DNA of 9,031 nucleotides, from the NCBI GenBank assembly GCA_023416195.1, contig JAEZID010000421.1, positions 1 to 9,031 on the forward strand. Reading direction: 5' to 3'. Position numbers and translations under genes: made by a program. Positions 7,073 through 9,031 of the stretch are shown piece by piece. Below the pieces are notes generated by a model. The model worked only from the letters and a program-made list of their open reading frames with translations, was not told where the DNA came from and ran no database searches. Each line of letters starts with the position of its first letter. The first letter of the stretch is position 1. The DNA is from Pseudomonadota bacterium (GTDB lineage Bacteria; Pseudomonadota; Alphaproteobacteria; Azospirillales; Azospirillaceae).

Positions 7073-7098
7073 AACGGGGGTCCCGCCCCCTCTGTTCC
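7073..7098 (-). promoter_or_regulatory. EcfG-type general stress promoter for the dehalogenase
   Basis: On the minus strand GGAAC (7098-7094) is followed by 17 bases and CGTT (7076-7073). This is an exact match to the alphaproteobacterial EcfG consensus GGAAC-N16/17-CGTT. Transcription would begin near 7065, leaving a leader of about 30 nt that contains the GGAAGGGGAGGG ribosome site and then the ATG at 7036. Position, strand and spacing all fit, but the sigma factor itself is not in the window. Confidence 0.6.
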
Positions 7099-7108
7099 GC
7101 GAAGGATC

Positions 7109-7135
7109 GGAAACCCTTTGCCCCTTTTCGGCGTT
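7109..7135 (+). promoter_or_regulatory. Near-match EcfG-type promoter for the entericidin-like gene
   Basis: GGAAAC (7109-7114) followed by 17 bases and CGTT (7132-7135) resembles the EcfG consensus with one extra A in the -35 element. A start near 7143 would give a leader of about 30 nt with GGGAG before the ATG at 7175. Its -35 element lies back-to-back with that of the dehalogenase promoter, 10 bases apart. The match is imperfect, so this is tentative. Confidence 0.35.
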
Positions 7136-7174
7136 TTTCCGGCGATTCCACGTCACCGCAACCGGGAGACTACC

Positions 7175-7333
7175 ATGCGTACCCTGAAGAAGTTCGTGAT
7201 GTTCGCCGTGCTCGGCGCCGCCCTGGGTTCCAGCCTTGCCGCCTGCAACACCGTCGCCGGCGCGGGCGAGGACGTGCAGGCCGGCGGCCGCGCCATGGAG
7301 CGGTCGGCGGACAGCGTTCAGAAGAAGATGTAA
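7175..7333 (+). CDS. Entericidin A/B family small lipoprotein
   Basis: This 52-residue predicted lipoprotein has a basic start (MRTLKKF), a hydrophobic signal segment (residues 8-22) and a lipobox LAAC with the lipidated Cys24. The mature part CNTVAGAGEDVQAGGRAMERSAD is characteristic of the entericidin family. The mature peptide of only 29 residues would be anchored to a membrane by its lipid. In E. coli, ecnA and ecnB are a paired locus in which EcnB is a toxic lipoprotein and EcnA its antidote, and ecnB responds to stationary phase. Here there is a single gene, as is common in alphaproteobacteria, so toxin function should not be assumed. The start is supported by GGGAG about 6 nt upstream. 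It is divergent from the dehalogenase and convergent with hldE, and is followed by a strong hairpin. Confidence 0.9.
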   Translation: MRTLKKFVMFAVLGAALGSSLAACNTVAGAGEDVQAGGRAMERSADSVQKKM

Positions 7334-7352
7334 GGTCGGTTGCCGGACTCCG

Positions 7353-7386
7353 CGATCCTCCCCCGTCAAAGAATGGGGGAGGATCG
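7353..7386. terminator. Strong hairpin shared by the lipoprotein gene and hldE
   Basis: A perfect 12-bp stem (CGATCCTCCCCC with GGGGGAGGATCG) closes a 10-base loop at 7365-7374. It begins 19 nt after the lipoprotein stop (plus strand) and 14 nt beyond the hldE stop (minus strand), so it is placed to end both transcripts. A short TGTTT follows on the plus strand about 6 nt after the stem; no T-run follows on the minus strand. Confidence 0.75.
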
Positions 7387-7400
7387 GGAGGGTGTTTGGA

Positions 7401-8846
7401 TCAGCGCGCCATGCGCTTGATGGTGTTGGTGGTGCTCTGGCCCTCGACCAGCTGGGCCAGCACCACCGAACCGCCGTAGCTCTGCACGAAATCGGATCCC
7501 ACCACCGTGGCGATGGTGTAGTCCGCCCCCTTCACCAGCACGTCGGGGCGCAGGGCGCGGATCAGCGTTTCCGGCGTGTCCTCGCCGAAGATCACCACGC
7601 GGTCGACGCAGGCGAGCGACGCGAGGACCGTCGCGCGCGCCGTCTCCGTCTGCACCGGGCGCGTCTCGCCCTTCAGCCGCTTGACCGAGGCGTCGCTGTT
7701 CAGCCCGACGACCAGCATGTCGCAGGCGGCCTTCGCCTGATTCAGCAACGAGATGTGGCCGGGGTGCAGCAGGTCGAAGCAGCCGTTGGTGAAGCCGACG
7801 CGCTTGCCGCGCTGGCGCCAGCGCTCCGCATGCTCCACCGCCTGGGCGAGCGTGGAAACCTTTTCCTCGCCGTGGCGCCATTCCTGCTGGTGCAGGGTGG
7901 ACAGCAGTTCCGGCGCGCGAACCACCGCCGTGCCGACCTTTCCGACCACGACGCCGGCGGCGAGGTTGGCGAGACGGGCCGCGTCGGTCAGGTCGACGCC
8001 GACCGACAGGGCGGCCGTCAGGCTGGCCACCACCGTGTCGCCAGCGCCTGACACGTCGAACACCTCGCGCGCCTCGGCCGGCAGGTGGGTGGCGCCGTCG
8101 CGGGTGACCACGGACATGCCGCGCTCGCTGCGGGTCGCGACGATGGCCTCGATCCCGCAGCTGTCGATCAGGAAGCGGCAGGCAGCCTCGACCTCGGCGT
8201 CGGTGTCGGCGGGCATGCCGGTGGCCTGCATCAGCTCCTTGCGGTTGGGCGTCACGACGCTAGCGCCGCGATAATGGCCGTAGTCGTCGCCCTTGGGGTC
8301 GACCACCACCGGCAGGCCGGCCTCGCGCGCCGCGTGGATCAGCTGCCTGGCGAGGTCGGTGGTCAGCACGCCCTTGCCGTAATCGGACAGGATCACGGCA
8401 CCGACCGTCAGCATGCCGGTGCGGGCGGCGACCATCACCTCTTCGGCGGAGTCGATGGCGGCGACGGTCTCGGCATCGGCGCGCAGAAGTTGCTGGCGGT
8501 TGCCGATGAAGCGCGTCTTGACCGTGGTCTGGCGGCCGGATTCGGACACGAGGCCGCCGCCGTCGCCGGTTTCCCGGGCGACGAGGCGGACGATCTCCAG
8601 GCCCGCCGGATCCTCCCCGACCACCGAGACGAAGCGGCAGGACGAGCCTAGCGCCATCAGGTTGGCGGCCACGTTGCCGGCGCCGCCGAGCATGGACGCC
8701 TCGCGCTCGATCCGCAGAACCGGGATGGGCGCTTCGGGAGAAACGCGGTCGACCGAGCCGTAGATGAAGCGGTCGAGCATGACGTCGCCGACGCACAGGA
8801 CACGGGCGCGGGACAGGCTTTCGATGTGGCGGGCAAGGTCGCTCAT
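7401..8846 (-). CDS. hldE: Bifunctional heptose 7-phosphate kinase / heptose 1-phosphate adenylyltransferase HldE
   Basis: This 481-residue cytosolic enzyme makes ADP-heptose for the inner core of lipopolysaccharide. Its N-terminal half phosphorylates D-glycero-beta-D-manno-heptose 7-phosphate at C1, and its C-terminal half adds AMP. The kinase part (about 1-320) is of the ribokinase/PfkB family: substrate motif GGAGNVAANLMALG at 54-67, DPKGDDY at 183-189, and the anion-hole/catalytic GAGD at 267-270 with Asp270. The nucleotidyltransferase part (about 345-481) has TNGCFDLLHPGH at 353-364, with the HxGH motif at His361-His364, and a C-terminal STTNTIKRM. Both halves are complete and fused, as in E. 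coli RfaE/HldE. The ATG at 8846 gives the usual short lead before RVLCVGDVMLD; the ribosome site is weak. No other heptose gene (gmhA, gmhB, hldD) is in view. It is convergent with the lipoprotein gene and divergent from the partial gene at 9007. Confidence 0.97.
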   Translation of the reverse strand: MSDLARHIESLSRARVLCVGDVMLDRFIYGSVDRVSPEAPIPVLRIEREASMLGGAGNVAANLMALGSSCRFVSVVGEDPAGLEIVRLVARETGDGGGLVSESGRQTTVKTRFIGNRQQLLRADAETVAAIDSAEEVMVAARTGMLTVGAVILSDYGKGVLTTDLARQLIHAAREAGLPVVVDPKGDDYGHYRGASVVTPNRKELMQATGMPADTDAEVEAACRFLIDSCGIEAIVATRSERGMSVVTRDGATHLPAEAREVFDVSGAGDTVVASLTAALSVGVDLTDAARLANLAAGVVVGKVGTAVVRAPELLSTLHQQEWRHGEEKVSTLAQAVEHAERWRQRGKRVGFTNGCFDLLHPGHISLLNQAKAACDMLVVGLNSDASVKRLKGETRPVQTETARATVLASLACVDRVVIFGEDTPETLIRALRPDVLVKGADYTIATVVGSDFVQSYGGSVVLAQLVEGQSTTNTIKRMAR

Positions 8847-9006
8847 GCCGAACGTCTTACCAATCTTGCGCGGCGGACTCCAGAGCCGTCGGACTCCAGC
8901 GCTGTCGCCGGTGACGAAATCGTGAAGGGGCTCACGGCGGCGTGAATGGCCGGCGGTTCGGGGTCGGTGTTACGTGAAGTGTGCGGGTGGGATCGGAGGG
9001 ATGGAC
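8847..9006. promoter_or_regulatory. Upstream region of hldE and the divergent partial gene
   Basis: About 160 bases hold no gene. CGGACTCCAG occurs twice in direct orientation (8874-8883 and 8890-8899, 16-bp period), close to the hldE start. CGTGAA occurs at 8921, 8941 and 8973, and an inverted near-copy CTCACG at 8931 forms a 5-bp stem with the first (CGTGA, loop AGGGGC, TCACG). No convincing sigma70 or EcfG promoter was found by eye in either direction. Confidence 0.45.
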
Positions 9007-9031
9007 GTGCGCAGGTGGCTGCCGCTCGGGC
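9007..9031 (+). CDS. Start of an unidentified gene leaving the window
   Basis: An open frame begins at the window end and continues beyond it. A GTG at 9007 has GGAGG 7 nt upstream and would encode MRRWLPLG. An in-frame ATG at 9001 is too close to the same GGAGG (about 1 nt). Two arginines followed by hydrophobic residues could be the beginning of a signal peptide or membrane anchor, but eight residues are too few to identify anything. The assignment rests only on the ribosome site and the divergent position relative to hldE. Confidence 0.35.

Noticed and set aside
7175..7333. Toxin-antitoxin module
   Set aside because: Only one entericidin-like gene is present with no partner beside it, so the E. 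coli ecnAB pair model cannot be applied.

Overview
This is a GC-rich Gram-negative chromosomal segment, by eye about two-thirds G+C. It most likely comes from an alphaproteobacterium of the Azospirillum/Rhodospirillales type. That placement is an inference from protein flavour, codon use, a general-stress (EcfG-type) promoter motif and an LPS inner-core heptose gene. No phage, transposon, CRISPR, tRNA or rRNA gene is visible. Most of it is housekeeping sequence plus one small accessory-looking island.

Layout. (1) 1-1988, minus: priA, the replication-restart helicase, cut at its C-terminus by the window edge. (2) 1989-2106: a divergent control region with two 15-bp tandem repeats. (3) 2107-4463, plus: a tight three-gene run, tal (small transaldolase), a DUF484 gene and xerC (tyrosine recombinase), with gaps of only 16 and 10 nt. 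(4) 4464-4580: a convergent gap with two hairpins. (5) 4581-5981, minus: lpdA (dihydrolipoamide dehydrogenase, E3), with its own sigma70-like promoter candidate. (6) 6158-7036, minus: an alpha/beta hydrolase carrying every active-site residue known for fluoroacetate dehalogenase. (7) 7175-7333, plus: a 52-residue entericidin-type lipoprotein, divergent from the dehalogenase. (8) 7353-7386: a near-perfect hairpin shared by convergent genes. (9) 7401-8846, minus: hldE, the bifunctional ADP-heptose synthesis enzyme. (10) 8847-9031: the upstream region of hldE with short repeats, and the first codons of a plus-strand gene that leaves the window.

How the genes fit together. priA and xerC both serve chromosome maintenance (fork restart, dimer resolution), and the DUF484-xerC pairing is also known from enterobacteria (yigA-xerC). 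tal and lpdA are central carbon enzymes. hldE and the entericidin-like lipoprotein belong to the cell envelope. The most informative non-coding segment is 7037-7174. There the dehalogenase and the lipoprotein are transcribed back-to-back. The dehalogenase side carries an exact GGAAC-N17-CGTT motif and the lipoprotein side a near match, so both may belong to the alphaproteobacterial general stress response. I see no clear multi-gene new system. The best leads are this stress-type promoter pair, the putative defluorinase, and the repeat structure between priA and tal.
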